Positions 1-8,793 are shown, counted from the stretch's first letter. The stretch is 64,000 bases of DNA from Trichomonas vaginalis G3 (GCF_026262505.1 NC_067205.1:9052001-9116000), one strand, 5' to 3'. Notes: generated from the letters alone by a model not told the origin. Translations and numbers: made by a program.

Positions 1-39
1 TCGTTTGTGGCTTAACCATCGGACCACAACGATAAAAAT

Positions 40-294
40 CTCTGCTACTAGCAGTACTGCTACTGACAGTAGCAGTACTTTTACTGACAGTAGCAGTACT
101 TTTTCTGACAGTAGCAGTACTTTATCGTCGAAAACCCTCTCAAATTTTCCTTTTTACTGCAACTAGCAGTACTTTTACTGACAGTAGCAGTACTTTTACT
201 GACAGTAGCAGTACTTTTACTGACAGTAGCAGTACTTTTACTGACAGTAGCAGTACTTTTTCTGACAGTAGCAGTACTTTTACTGACAGTAGCA
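40..294. repeat. 21-bp tandem repeats in two blocks
   Basis: Roughly eleven copies of a 21-bp unit (core ACTGACAGTAGCAGT) lie in two blocks, about 40-123 and 157-294, separated by a short unique stretch. Each unit holds a TACTG/CAGTA inverted pair that could form a five-base-pair hairpin. In the second block the unit length keeps the frame of the ORF at 295-660 open and would encode a repeating heptapeptide LLLTVAV. No ATG is seen in that frame upstream, so coding use is not shown. It lies within the Maverick copy E1. Confidence 0.8.
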
Positions 295-660
295 ATGGTC
301 GAGGTCGAACCTACCGACGAGGCAATTTACCTAATTGAAATTAACGAGCTTGTTAAAGACTTCCTCAGGCAGAATGTAAAAGGCAAGCTTGTTAACTGTT
401 GGATAACGGGAAGGGCTGCCTTGAATCTCGAGACTTCGACTGGAATTCCAATTCAAATACCAGACGGGACAGCCTACGACGACATAAAGCAAGCAAAGAA
501 AGAAGCTCTTCTCAAGTTCTTTGCCAAGCGTCCTTGGATACAACTTCCAAACAGAGAGAACCCTTTCCCAAGAATGAGCCAAATTCTCAAGGGTCTCCTT
601 CACTTCTCGGGTCAGCCGTTCTACATAACCTGTGAAGGCGACATCCAACCAGTTCAGTAA
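295..660 (+). CDS. Maverick ORF of unknown function, 121 residues
   Basis: The ORF starts at an ATG inside the last 21-bp repeat and ends 60 bp before the 3' end of the convergent polymerase gene. I do not recognise a domain. The predicted protein is mixed alpha/beta in composition, with no signal peptide or membrane span. The frame is also open upstream through the 21-bp repeats to about position 115, but without another ATG, so the start at 295 is a minimum. It could be the tail of a longer element protein. Confidence 0.5.
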   Translation: MVEVEPTDEAIYLIEINELVKDFLRQNVKGKLVNCWITGRAALNLETSTGIPIQIPDGTAYDDIKQAKKEALLKFFAKRPWIQLPNRENPFPRMSQILKGLLHFSGQPFYITCEGDIQPVQ

Positions 661-720
661 ACATCTCATTTTCACTTCACTTTTTTTATGTTTTTTGTGA
701 AAGTGTCAAAAATAAATTGT

Positions 721-2865
721 TTATTTCATGCAATGTTTTATTTCTGTGCCGTCTTCAAGTATGCCCCAGTACTTACGCTTGGAGAGGACATGAACTTCGG
801 TGAAAATTTTGTCCAATTTGAATTGACCCATCTTCTCACCGACCATACCCATTTCAATGAGTTTGTTATAGCCTTCTTCGTTCGTCATGAGTGCGTCAAT
901 GTTCTCATAGTAAACCTTGACTTTGGATTTGACTTCGGAGAAGAATTTGTTGTACTCGTCAAGGACTGCTTTTGCGAACTGAGGGTAAGACCAATGTTCG
1001 ACAATAGGTTTTAATGTGGTTACTAAGCCACTTTCACCTTCGGTAAATTCGTATTTCAAAACAAAAGGAGAAAACCTTTCAACAAAGTTGTCGACCTTCT
1101 CATAATGTTTACTCTTCATCTCTTGAGGTTTTTTAATGGAATACCCCCATGTCGAATTCATAAGCAATTTTAATGTCATTGCAAGTTTGGGGTTTGAAGC
1201 TTTCCTAATATCATACAGTTGTTGTATGACTTTTCCAACTGTATAGTTCCTTCCTGGGAACTCACCATCTTCGTTTGGAATTCCAGTCGGGATATATTGG
1301 ACGAACCTCATGTATGCGGCGTTAAGGTCGACATAGTATATTTTTTCATCTGAGTCGAACTTATCGCATCCAATCGGACCAGTTTTTGGAAATTCAAGCG
1401 AGTCTCTTATCTTCTGAGAAACTTCTCCTGTTATCTCATAAACATCGTCGAAGCAACCTGTTTCATATAAAACCTTCTGACCTAACTCTGATGCTCTCCA
1501 ATACAATTTGACGTCGATTGGATGTCTCAATGGAAGTTTGTTTATAGCATCTTGAAGTTCTTGCAACCTCATTGGAAGTTCTTCTGGTTCAGGTTGGTAT
1601 CCGAACAATCCAACTCCTTTTGGAGCTGTGTACTTCTTTTGTACTAGAACTTTGTCTGGAACAACTTTTGGTCTCACTAACAATGAAAAGTTTGTTTCGT
1701 CTTTTGGTACAAAAGTTTCTGTCAGCTTGTCATCTGGAATTGGTTCCAACAAGCCTTTCTCGAAAAGAATGTTAACAGCTCTGACAATGTTGCACTTGCC
1801 TTTTCCGAACATAAGACTTTCGTTCAACATGAAGTGGTTGTGGACAAGTACAATCTTCAACCATGGCAATTTGAAGTCAACAACATAGTCGTCATGTGAA
1901 GAACCTTTCTCAGTCGGAATGTTGACTCGGATATTGACATTTGCCAACGGTGCAATTTTTGTCAATTGACCTCTGAGAATGTACCTTGTTTTCACACATG
2001 ACTCAAGATACTTCATTTTCTCATCTGTAACAAGACCAGAGTTCCTGAGACATGTAAGAATACAAGGTTCATTGACAATTGTTTCAATTGAATTGTAAAT
2101 TCCATACCTTGTCAGGTTAATGTCAGACTTATTTCTGAACGGGAAGTATCCAGCATGTTGTCTGACTGCTTGAGGGTTAGGTTGATACCATTCGAACTTC
2201 ACGCTTGCAATTCCTTCAATTGCATTCAAAATATCTGAGTCGGAGTCAACCATTTGTTCTCTCTTTGTAGTCTTGAAAGCGTCAAGAAGTTGTGCAGCTG
2301 TTGTGACATTGCCATGCGCATAGTAAATGTGACCATCTAAATCTGTTACGGTTAGTCTGAGATTGTATCCTTTCTTATTTCCGTCTTGTATGGCAGCAAG
2401 TACTCCCATGAAGCCTTCTTTGTTCTTTCCTTCGTCAAAGTTTACTGTAAAGGTTCGACCAGATGTAATTTGACTTCTAACTTCACGGTACTTTTCATAT
2501 GCATATCTTGTTCTTTCCATGGGAGCATGTGCATCTTCACCTTTTCCTTTTTTCCTTCTCAAAGGATGCAATTGTTCGTCATGTTTCCAGTAGAATCTGG
2601 CAAAGCCGTCGTGTCCTTCAACTTGAGGCTCAGAAACATCGAAAGGCATGTCCATAAGACGTTCTTCTTCTAACCTCTCGAGTCTGTTTGGATAATTGGC
2701 GCGCGCGGTTTCTAAGTCCATCTCGTAGCGAAGACCAGACAGTTTGTCATAGACTTTTATGGGTCTTCCCTTCCTATATTTAAAATTCTTCGAAACTCTC
2801 CAACCATATCTTTGCAACTCTGCTTTTATTCTAGCAGATTTTCTATCCATTCTATACGGGGGCAT
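721..2865 (-). CDS. Polinton protein-primed DNA polymerase B
   Basis: A 714-codon ORF. The C-terminal half shows family B polymerase palm motifs in the right order: a motif A-like DLNAAYMRF, a motif B-like LMNSTWGYS and a motif C-like YYENIDALMT close to the C-terminus. The family (DNA polymerase type B, organellar and viral) is known to copy Polinton DNA by protein priming at the element ends. It is the main replication enzyme of the element and would act on the terminal hairpin/T-run ends described below. Full-length Polinton polymerases are usually over 1,000 residues, so this one is short for the family. The start at 2865 is the first ATG and sits just after an AT-rich spacer of the type shared by other genes of this element. 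A truncated copy is at 22321-22541. Confidence 0.88.
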   Translation of the reverse strand: MPPYRMDRKSARIKAELQRYGWRVSKNFKYRKGRPIKVYDKLSGLRYEMDLETARANYPNRLERLEEERLMDMPFDVSEPQVEGHDGFARFYWKHDEQLHPLRRKKGKGEDAHAPMERTRYAYEKYREVRSQITSGRTFTVNFDEGKNKEGFMGVLAAIQDGNKKGYNLRLTVTDLDGHIYYAHGNVTTAAQLLDAFKTTKREQMVDSDSDILNAIEGIASVKFEWYQPNPQAVRQHAGYFPFRNKSDINLTRYGIYNSIETIVNEPCILTCLRNSGLVTDEKMKYLESCVKTRYILRGQLTKIAPLANVNIRVNIPTEKGSSHDDYVVDFKLPWLKIVLVHNHFMLNESLMFGKGKCNIVRAVNILFEKGLLEPIPDDKLTETFVPKDETNFSLLVRPKVVPDKVLVQKKYTAPKGVGLFGYQPEPEELPMRLQELQDAINKLPLRHPIDVKLYWRASELGQKVLYETGCFDDVYEITGEVSQKIRDSLEFPKTGPIGCDKFDSDEKIYYVDLNAAYMRFVQYIPTGIPNEDGEFPGRNYTVGKVIQQLYDIRKASNPKLAMTLKLLMNSTWGYSIKKPQEMKSKHYEKVDNFVERFSPFVLKYEFTEGESGLVTTLKPIVEHWSYPQFAKAVLDEYNKFFSEVKSKVKVYYENIDALMTNEEGYNKLIEMGMVGEKMGQFKLDKIFTEVHVLSKRKYWGILEDGTEIKHCMK

Positions 2866-2895
2866 TTTTATAAAAATAAAAAAATATTTTTTTCT

Positions 2896-3480
2896 TTACT
2901 TAACATAACCACCGGCTGCCATAAGTCTTTGACGCCAACCCATACCAGCTAATGAAGGTTGACTTGGTTTAGTATTGAAACTAAACTTTGGTTTTGGTTT
3001 ATCTTCAGTTTTTGGTTTTTCTTCTTCTATCGGTTTTTCGTCACTTTTCGGTTCCTCTGACTTTTCCCCACCTGCAGGAACAGTTGTGTCGTCAACATCT
3101 TCATAAATATCATATGCCATCTGTTTTTGTTTTCCTTTCAACTTTTTGTGTTTGTTGTAAAGTTTAGAATATTTCGACTCTAAGTCAATGAGATGTTCTA
3201 TAATGAACTGTTGGTCAGTGAAGTAAACTTTTCCATCTGTTGTCTCGAAAGCTCCTTCAGACTTCAATATTTTATTTGTGAGAGTCTGTTTCTTTTTTGA
3301 GATACTAGCCGTTCCATTTCTATGAAAAGTGACTTTGTAGTTAGGGTTTGTATTTCCAGACCTGGCACTTTCTATTATTGAATTTTTTTCTTCATCTGTA
3401 AGTTCTTTGACAGGTTTTGACAATGGTTCTGAACTTTTTGTTTGTGGTGTCAAATCTACCGTTTCAACTTCTTCGGTCAT
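2896..3480 (-). CDS. Maverick charged low-complexity ORF, 194 residues
   Basis: Unknown function. The N-terminal half has a short conserved-looking core (around residues 45-100, with YKVTFHRNGTASISKKK); the C-terminal half is rich in Lys, Glu and Pro and ends in a short Gly/Arg segment. This kind of disordered acidic/basic tail suits a nucleic-acid or virion-assembly role, but that is only inference. It is 30 bp upstream of the polymerase on the same strand and starts with the leader ACTGAGATGAAATG, which the next ORF upstream shares. A second copy is at 22572-23156. Confidence 0.7.
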   Translation of the reverse strand: MTEEVETVDLTPQTKSSEPLSKPVKELTDEEKNSIIESARSGNTNPNYKVTFHRNGTASISKKKQTLTNKILKSEGAFETTDGKVYFTDQQFIIEHLIDLESKYSKLYNKHKKLKGKQKQMAYDIYEDVDDTTVPAGGEKSEEPKSDEKPIEEEKPKTEDKPKPKFSFNTKPSQPSLAGMGWRQRLMAAGGYVK

Positions 3481-3499
3481 TTCATCTCAGTAAAAAATT

Positions 3500-3655
3500 T
3501 TAGTTTGGTTTGTTTTCAACTGGTTGTTTAGGTTTTTTAAGTCGGTCTAAAACTTCCTGAGGTATAGGAAGAACTTGACAAACACGTGGTGGTGTAACTG
3601 CTGGAAGCCGACAAATCCATCTTGAGCCCATTTGTCTCAATGCTGTATTGTTCAT
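3500..3655 (-). CDS. Maverick small ORF, 51 residues
   Basis: A short ORF starting MNNTALRQMGSRWICRLP and ending in a Lys/Pro-rich tail. It is supported by position (between two element genes on the same strand), by the same ACTGAGATGAA leader directly before its ATG as the 2896-3480 gene, and by conservation of the reading frame's ends in the third copy (23176-23331). No function recognised. Confidence 0.5.
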   Translation of the reverse strand: MNNTALRQMGSRWICRLPAVTPPRVCQVLPIPQEVLDRLKKPKQPVENKPN

Positions 3656-3674
3656 TTCATCTCAGTAAAAAAAT

Positions 3675-4077
3675 TTACATTCCCCACGTTTGAGGCGGTT
3701 GCGGTTGGTTGTTGTTTACCCACTGTTGTGCATGGTTATATCCTCTGTTAAAGAATCTTTCACCTTGGTCCATATAGTGCCCTGCTTGGTTATAGTAGTC
3801 ATTTGCTTTGTTATAGTAGTTTCCTGCTTGTCTTCCCTACATTGTCCATCCATCCTTGAACTTTTCCTCTTGTTTCAGGATTTGGAATAAGATTTGCTGC
3901 ATCTCGTGCTACCTCCCAACCTTTCTGTACAGTTTGTATAATAGGCTGTGCTTTCTCTTTCAGTATACCTAATGTACTCAAAATCTTCCTTCCAATTCCA
4001 AATGCACCTCTGGCTAGTGTTCCCACTGCGGGCAAAAATCTAGATGCGACTCCTGCTAATGCGCCAAATAAACCCAT
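3675..4077 (-). CDS. Maverick Gly-rich amphipathic small protein gene (broken)
   Basis: Begins MGLFGALAGVASRFLPAV, a glycine-rich, amphipathic and hydrophobic N-terminus, followed by a helical middle and an Asn/Tyr/Gln-rich tail ending in a Pro/Gln segment. The MG start is compatible with N-myristoylation. Small membrane-active proteins of this style are known in non-enveloped viruses (for example adenovirus protein VI), so a minor virion or entry role is a reasonable inference but not shown. Its start codon is only 17 bp from that of the divergent integrase. About one break. Second copy at 23352-23754. Confidence 0.6.
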
Positions 4078-4094
4078 TTCTTATGGGTTAAAAA

Positions 4095-5053
4095 ATGACG
4101 AATCCAAACAAGGACCCCTATGTTTCTAAGGCAACAAAGAAAGCACTCATGATAAAAATCTTTAGTTCAACACCAAATGCTTGGTTTATGGATATCTTGG
4201 AAAACATTCCGAGGTATAGAGAAGATGGACCACCATACTGGCTAATATTTGTTGGTCAAAACACAAGATACTGTGAAGCCATACCATTATGGTCCAAAAA
4301 TATTTTAGATGTGAAAACTGCTTTGACAATATTCGTTGACAAATACCATCCAACAAAACTGACATCTGACTGTGAAAGTTCTTTCAAATCAGACGATATT
4401 AAAAACTATCTGCGTTCAAAAAATGTAAACCAATATTTCATTGTCGACCAAAACCATTCTGCTCTTGGTGTCATTGACAGTTGTATAAAAATCTTAAGAG
4501 ACTTAAACCAACACAAGGTGGTGAGGTAGATGAAATGTCATATGACGACAAGTACAGACACTTCTCCATGGCAAAGATGAGACAAGTTTTAAATATTTAC
4601 AATAGCCGTAAACAAAAAGGTTTGGGAAACCACTCCCCCGAAGAAATGAAAAACAACCCTGACTTAGAGAAAGACTATATATTTAATAATTTAGTCAAAA
4701 GAGACAAACAAGAAAGAATGCCAGGCTTCAAACTTAAGAAAGGTGACAAAGTAAAAATAGAAATACCTAAACGCGACCCATATGAAAATACTATTGACTA
4801 TGACAACAATGGGAACTCGACAGGTACTCACATTCGTGTTCGTAAAAATAGAAGAAAGTATACAAGAGAATATTATGAAGTTTTAGGCAAACATGGCAAA
4901 ATGTACAGACTGCAAGCAGAAGATAAAACTACTATTGTCAGACCTCGTTTCAAACATGTCAAAGTTCAAGGTGGTATACTTTCAAAGACAGTTCCTAACA
5001 AATATAAGACAACTCCTGACGAATATGCTAAAGAAGTTGAAAATGACGACTAA
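4095..5053 (+). CDS. Polinton integrase, rve family (broken)
   Basis: The N-terminal part has a DDE/RNase H-fold integrase core: WFMDIL around the first catalytic Asp, DCESSF at the second, then a helical stretch. The C-terminal part has a Lys/Arg-rich SH3-like tail with YYEVLGKHGKMYRL, typical of retroviral-type and Polinton integrases. The enzyme would join element ends to host DNA. It is divergent from the 3675-4077 gene and its 3' end overlaps the 3' end of the convergent tail-fibre gene by a few bases. Not intact: about one break. The copy at 23772-24736 is also broken. Confidence 0.85.
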
Positions 5054-6338
5054 GCATTTCTATACCATGCGTAAACTGTCATGTAAGGTGGCATGTAGTC
5101 TTTACTCTGCCCCGTTGTTTGCGTATACCCTGAAACGCGATGTGTATGGCTTCCTCCTACCTCAGTGTTATTCCAGTAACAATTTATAGCAAACTTAACG
5201 TCCTCTTTAACATCATATCCTTTACCTTTTGTCATTCCTGACCAATCCCAAAATCTATGACTATGCAAACCTGCTTCAGATGTACTTAAACTTACGTAGT
5301 GACTGTGCGCAGGTAAATTTGCACCTGAAATCGTTTTACTTCCACCTGTTTCCTTTGAAGAGTTTGCACAATACAAAAACCTGTCGACTATTTGAGTCCA
5401 AGTTCCGAGACCAAGTACTACTTCTGGTCTGGTAGAGTTCATTGACGTGTAAATAGAACCTATAGGATATAGTGTTTGAAGTATTTCAGTCTTTAACGTT
5501 TGAAGCTCTGTTTTGTCTGCTTTCTTATATAACTTTTCTTCAAGTTCATTTACGTCAGAGATGCTATGTCTATGATATTTTTGTGGGTATGTTCCTTCTG
5601 TCCATGCGAAAATATACTCTTTTGTTGCATCTACATATCCAGTTATCCATGTCGAGTCTGCTTTTGTATTCCTTAACTCTGTAACACCTTTCTCAAGCTC
5701 TTTCAACTGTTGTCCATCTTCCATTAAACCTCTGGTATGACTTGAAACCGTTTGTGTCAACATATCTACAGTTTCTTTGTCGGCTTTAAGGTCTAAACAT
5801 CCTGAAACCCACCCTGTATTGGCTTTACCTTCTAAAATCTTCGATGTCCGTTCATGGTACCATTCAACCCTTTTTAAATTTCATTGTCTTTTTCATCCAC
5901 ATATTCCTTATCTGCCTTCTTCACTAACCCACTAGCCAGATATGCTAACTCATCGTCAACATACTCTTTGTCAGCTTTCTTTTCAACATCCTCTTTTGTT
6001 GCATATGTTGCATCTGCTCTGTCATGTTCTTCTTGAACTTTTTCAATGACATACTCTTTGTCAGCTTTGTTGTCAATATCTGCTTTCAAAAGAAGTTCAT
6101 CTATAGGTTTCTCGTTTAAAGTTCTTTTTGTTGGATTTATACAAACAGTATGGTTCTTACTGTCTTGAAACAGAAACTCGTCTGTCAATGGGTTTATCGT
6201 CAGTTTTAAGTTTCCTTCTTTCAATGACTCAGATATCTTAGAATAGTTTGAAAAGTTTGTTGTGTTCTTATTTAGAGCTTGCAAAATGAGTTGTCGGTTG
6301 TGTTGTATTTCTCTCATAGACGCTGTTTCTTTCGACAT
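5050..6338 (-). CDS. Phage tail-fibre-like gene of the Maverick (broken)
   Basis: The N-terminal part carries repeated KADKEYVDE/KADKTEL heptad-like units (coiled coil, trimeric-shaft style). The C-terminal part has the layout seen in bacteriophage short tail fibres and baseplate/collar proteins: YPIGSIYTSMNSTRPE, GLGTWTQIVDRFLY, GGSKTISGANLPAHSHY, and a terminal MPPYMTVYAWYRNA. In phages this domain binds receptors at the cell surface. Inside a Polinton it could be a virion spike or fibre. It is flanked by integrase and the capsid-associated candidate and recurs in all three copies, so it is part of the element and not contamination. About one break. Homology is by motif recognition; no profile search was run. 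Confidence 0.8.
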
Positions 6339-6356
6339 TTTTATTCTAGATAAAAT
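6339..6356. promoter_or_regulatory. 18-bp divergent spacer, putative bidirectional promoter
   Basis: Only 18 bp separate the start codons of the tail-fibre gene (minus) and the capsid-associated gene (plus). The spacer is nearly self-complementary around TCTAGA, so each gene sees the same TTTTTAT/TTTTAT then TCTAGA(T/A)A arrangement before its ATG. Similar short AT-rich spacers precede other genes of the element. Function is inferred. Confidence 0.45.
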
Positions 6357-7207
6357 ATGCTTTCAATAGAAAAAGAAAATTCAAGAGTTGCTACAACTAA
6401 ACCATTAGATGAACTTTTTTACGAATGTCGGTCAAAAGTTTGAGACAGAGGACCGTAAAGCATGAAGGCTATCGTTTTGACTACCCGTTAAGATGGTTAA
6501 GAGACCCATCCGTCACAAAAGCTGTTGGCTTTCGTAGAATGAAGTTCATTTCAGAAGCCATACATGGTTTCCCATTTACGGTCGCTTTTGAAATTCGATA
6601 CTATAACAAAGAGAAACGTACGTATGAGAAATTTGAACAGGGAAAACTTTTACAAGTGAATTTGCTTGTAAACTTAGAAACAACTCTTCAAGCTTTTCAA
6701 GAAAAAATAAACGATATCTATCTCGAATATGCAAAACAGTACAACATTGACGAAGGAGAGTACCATCTCGATATTTTATATGACAGGAAAAATGCAACTG
6801 TTAAAATCAATAGAATAGAAGACCTTGGAGAAGACGTTTATATTTCTACAAAATATAACAACTTGGCATGGTATAGATTTTTGAGGATGTTAAATCAGCC
6901 TGCAGCATATCCAGTACACCCGAACTTTTATGAAGTCGAAAACCCTAATGGAACATATGAAAATGTTTTCGACTCAGATGCTATTATAGTTCATGCTTCA
7001 TTTTCTGGTGCACAAAACTCTTTTTTATGCTTGGCAAATGACTTTTACGAAAAACCTACAAAGCTATATGAACCACCGAGTGGAAGTATTTCAGACTTTC
7101 AAGTATGGTTTACAACAGATGGAAGAAAGAGAATAGTTCCATTATACCATGCGTTTTACTTAGAACTTAGTTTCATATACAACTACTATCGAACGGTAAA
7201 AATATAA
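6357..7207 (+). CDS. Maverick capsid-associated candidate (penton-like size; broken)
   Basis: The gene encodes about 280 residues rich in beta-strand-forming and aromatic residues, for example FPFTVAFEIRYYNKEKR and IIVHASFSGAQNSFLCL, ending in YNYYRTVKI. Size and beta-rich composition fit a minor capsid (penton) protein of Polintons, but I see no diagnostic motif, so this is inference. The start at 6357 is chosen because the third copy (26044) opens there. It is divergent from the fibre gene and convergent with the small amphipathic gene, ending 3 bp from it. About one break. The E2 homologue (63297 onward) shares both ends but differs in the middle. Confidence 0.6.
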
Positions 7208-7209
7208 TT

Positions 7210-7452
7210 TTAATACGGTTGAGGTGTTGGATTTGGTTGCCAACTAGACTGTGGTGCAGGTTCAGGCTGTTGTATAACAGGAGCTTGTTCTTCTGGTTCA
7301 GGGTCTTTAGGTATAATACCAACGAACTGACCTACTCTTTTACCAATATTTTTGACTCCGTTCCAAATTCCTCTTCCTACGGTTTTTATTCCATTCCATA
7401 TACCTCTTCCAACATTTCGAAAGAAGTTTCCAATACTACTGAAGAAACCCAT
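7210..7452 (-). CDS. Maverick small amphipathic protein, 80 residues
   Basis: Starts MGFFSSIGNFFRNVGRGI; residues 1-50 contain two near-repeats of GRGIWNGIKTV/GRGIWNGVKNI, making an amphipathic, basic and aromatic helix. The tail is Pro/Gln/Glu-rich and ends PTPQPY. Gly2 with Ser at position 6 fits an N-myristoylation signal. The overall look is that of a membrane-active virion peptide (compare adenovirus protein VI or myristoylated entry peptides of small viruses); this is inference. The ORF is intact here and in the third copy (26895-27137), and a near copy is in E2 (63051-63292). Confidence 0.72.
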   Translation of the reverse strand: MGFFSSIGNFFRNVGRGIWNGIKTVGRGIWNGVKNIGKRVGQFVGIIPKDPEPEEQAPVIQQPEPAPQSSWQPNPTPQPY

Positions 7453-7470
7453 TTTACTATATGTAAAAAT

Positions 7471-7833
7471 CTAATGTCCGCCTAGTCTCTTACGTTTCCT
7501 TCTGAGTTCCATAGCATTCTTTAACTGGAGCTCATACATTCTATTTCTCCTCTGGTAGAAAACATACTCTGGGTCAACTCCTGTGTTCGCGTCATCTGCA
7601 TAGAGTTGTTTATATCCCACTTCAGGGTTTGTATAAAACTCTTTCCATCTCATATTTGCATACCATGGTGGCAAACCTAACGCAGCGTCATTTGACATGG
7701 CAGTTTGCATTTGTACATCTGTTGGCACTTGACCATAGTTTGCCATTGCAGTTTGTATTCTAACTTCATTTGGAATATTCTCTGGGTTTGGTTGTCCAGG
7801 TTGCTGTGCATTCGCTAAGTTCTGTGCGTCCAT
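7471..7833 (-). CDS. Maverick ORF, 120 residues, basic C-terminus
   Basis: Unknown function. Residues 1-55 are Gln/Asn/Pro-rich with two similar segments (VRIQTAMANYGQ and VQMQTAMSNDAA); the middle has LPPWYANMRWKEFYTNPEVG; the C-terminus is Arg/Lys-rich and ends RRKRKRLGGH, which suits binding to DNA or RNA. The ORF is intact and identical in layout in the third copy (27156-27518). The ATG is preceded by TTTTTATCTAATATTAAA, one of the shared spacer motifs. Confidence 0.72.
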   Translation of the reverse strand: MDAQNLANAQQPGQPNPENIPNEVRIQTAMANYGQVPTDVQMQTAMSNDAALGLPPWYANMRWKEFYTNPEVGYKQLYADDANTGVDPEYVFYQRRNRMYELQLKNAMELRRKRKRLGGH

Positions 7834-7857
7834 TTTAATATTAGATAAAAATATCTC

Positions 7858-7989
7858 TTACGAGTACATATACTGGACATTTGCAGGCATTGGTTCATCT
7901 TCATATTCTCTGTACTTTTCTGCCACGTCAAATAAATAAATGACACAATGGAAAAAACCTAAAACAAGTAGTCCTATTTCAAACCACAT
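7858..7989 (-). CDS. Maverick small membrane protein, 43 residues
   Basis: Starts MWFEIGLLVLGFFHCVIYLF, a single hydrophobic span, then a short acidic tail ending NVQYMYS. It overlaps the 3' end of the methylase gene by about 16 bp on the same strand. The same ORF, of the same length, is at 27543-27674, and a near copy is in E2 (62519-62649), which supports a real gene. Function unknown; a small membrane or holin-like role would be guesswork. Confidence 0.6.
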   Translation of the reverse strand: MWFEIGLLVLGFFHCVIYLFDVAEKYREYEDEPMPANVQYMYS

Positions 7990-8793
7990 TTACTTACTAG
8001 TAAAATTTCTTTGTTATGACACTTTCTCCGGTTTATAGGACCTCTCTCATATTCTATCTTGTCATATATAAACTCATAGTCATGTATGTCCTCTAACCAT
8101 CTCATGACACTTTCCAAACCACTTTTATCGGATGTAAAGTAAAAGCATGGATGGTTATGTAAAACGTCTAAAGTTTCTAAAGAGTCTCTCAAAGTCCAGT
8201 CTACTTGGTATTGAAAATCATATGTGTTATAGAACGGCGGGTCTACTATAAAGAAAACATTTTCCTTGTCTTTATATTTTTTCATACAACTCTGTCCAAT
8301 GACATCTCACAAACTCTATACCCTCAATATATTTTTCTATGTTCTTTTTGAAAACCTTTGTATAGTTAAGATATAAAACTTTTGACATAAGTGTTTCAAT
8401 GTCATGAACTCTTATAGAACCACTATATAATAGTCTAGCAGATATACTATCCCAGTCTATATATTCTGCTTTTTTCAAAACCTCTCTTACAATATTTTTC
8501 TTATCTAATGGTATACTTTCCATCTTACCTATAGGTATCTTTTCTTTCAACTCACTCAATATTTTGTTTGTGTCTGGTATATGTTTGAGACGGTTCATAT
8601 AGTTGTCGAAGTCATTGCATATAATCTTTGAGTCAGGAAATACAGTATGGCACAAATGGGATATATAGAAACTTCCACCGAACAAATCTACAAATGTTAG
8701 ACCATTCGGTAGTTTCTTAAGTTCTCTCAATAGAATATCTTTACATCTACTCTTATTTCCAAAGAAGGGTAACGGTGGTTTTGTAAAATTCAT
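7974..8793 (-). CDS. D12-class DNA adenine methylase of the Maverick (broken)
   Basis: Dam-like N6-adenine DNA methyltransferase. Near the N-terminus PLPFFGNKSR matches the SAM-binding PFxGxK motif, FVDLFGGSFY matches motif I, and FFIVDPPFYNT carries the catalytic [DNS]PP[YFW] motif. Length (about 270 residues) is normal for the family. It is the gene nearest the element terminus in E1 and E2. It might mark element DNA or alter host 6mA patterns; T. vaginalis is known to have 6mA. Target specificity cannot be read from sequence. About one break here; other copies at 18612-19483, 27659-28476 and 61717-62534. Confidence 0.88.

Noticed and set aside
331-675. Minus-strand ORF of 114 codons
   Set aside because: Antisense shadow of the 295-660 ORF; no features of its own.
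688-1014. Plus-strand ORF of 108 codons
   Set aside because: Antisense to the end of the polymerase gene.
5050-6338. Bacterial phage contamination as the source of the tail-fibre-like gene
   Set aside because: The gene is embedded between Maverick genes in all three copies and shares their short spacers and base composition.
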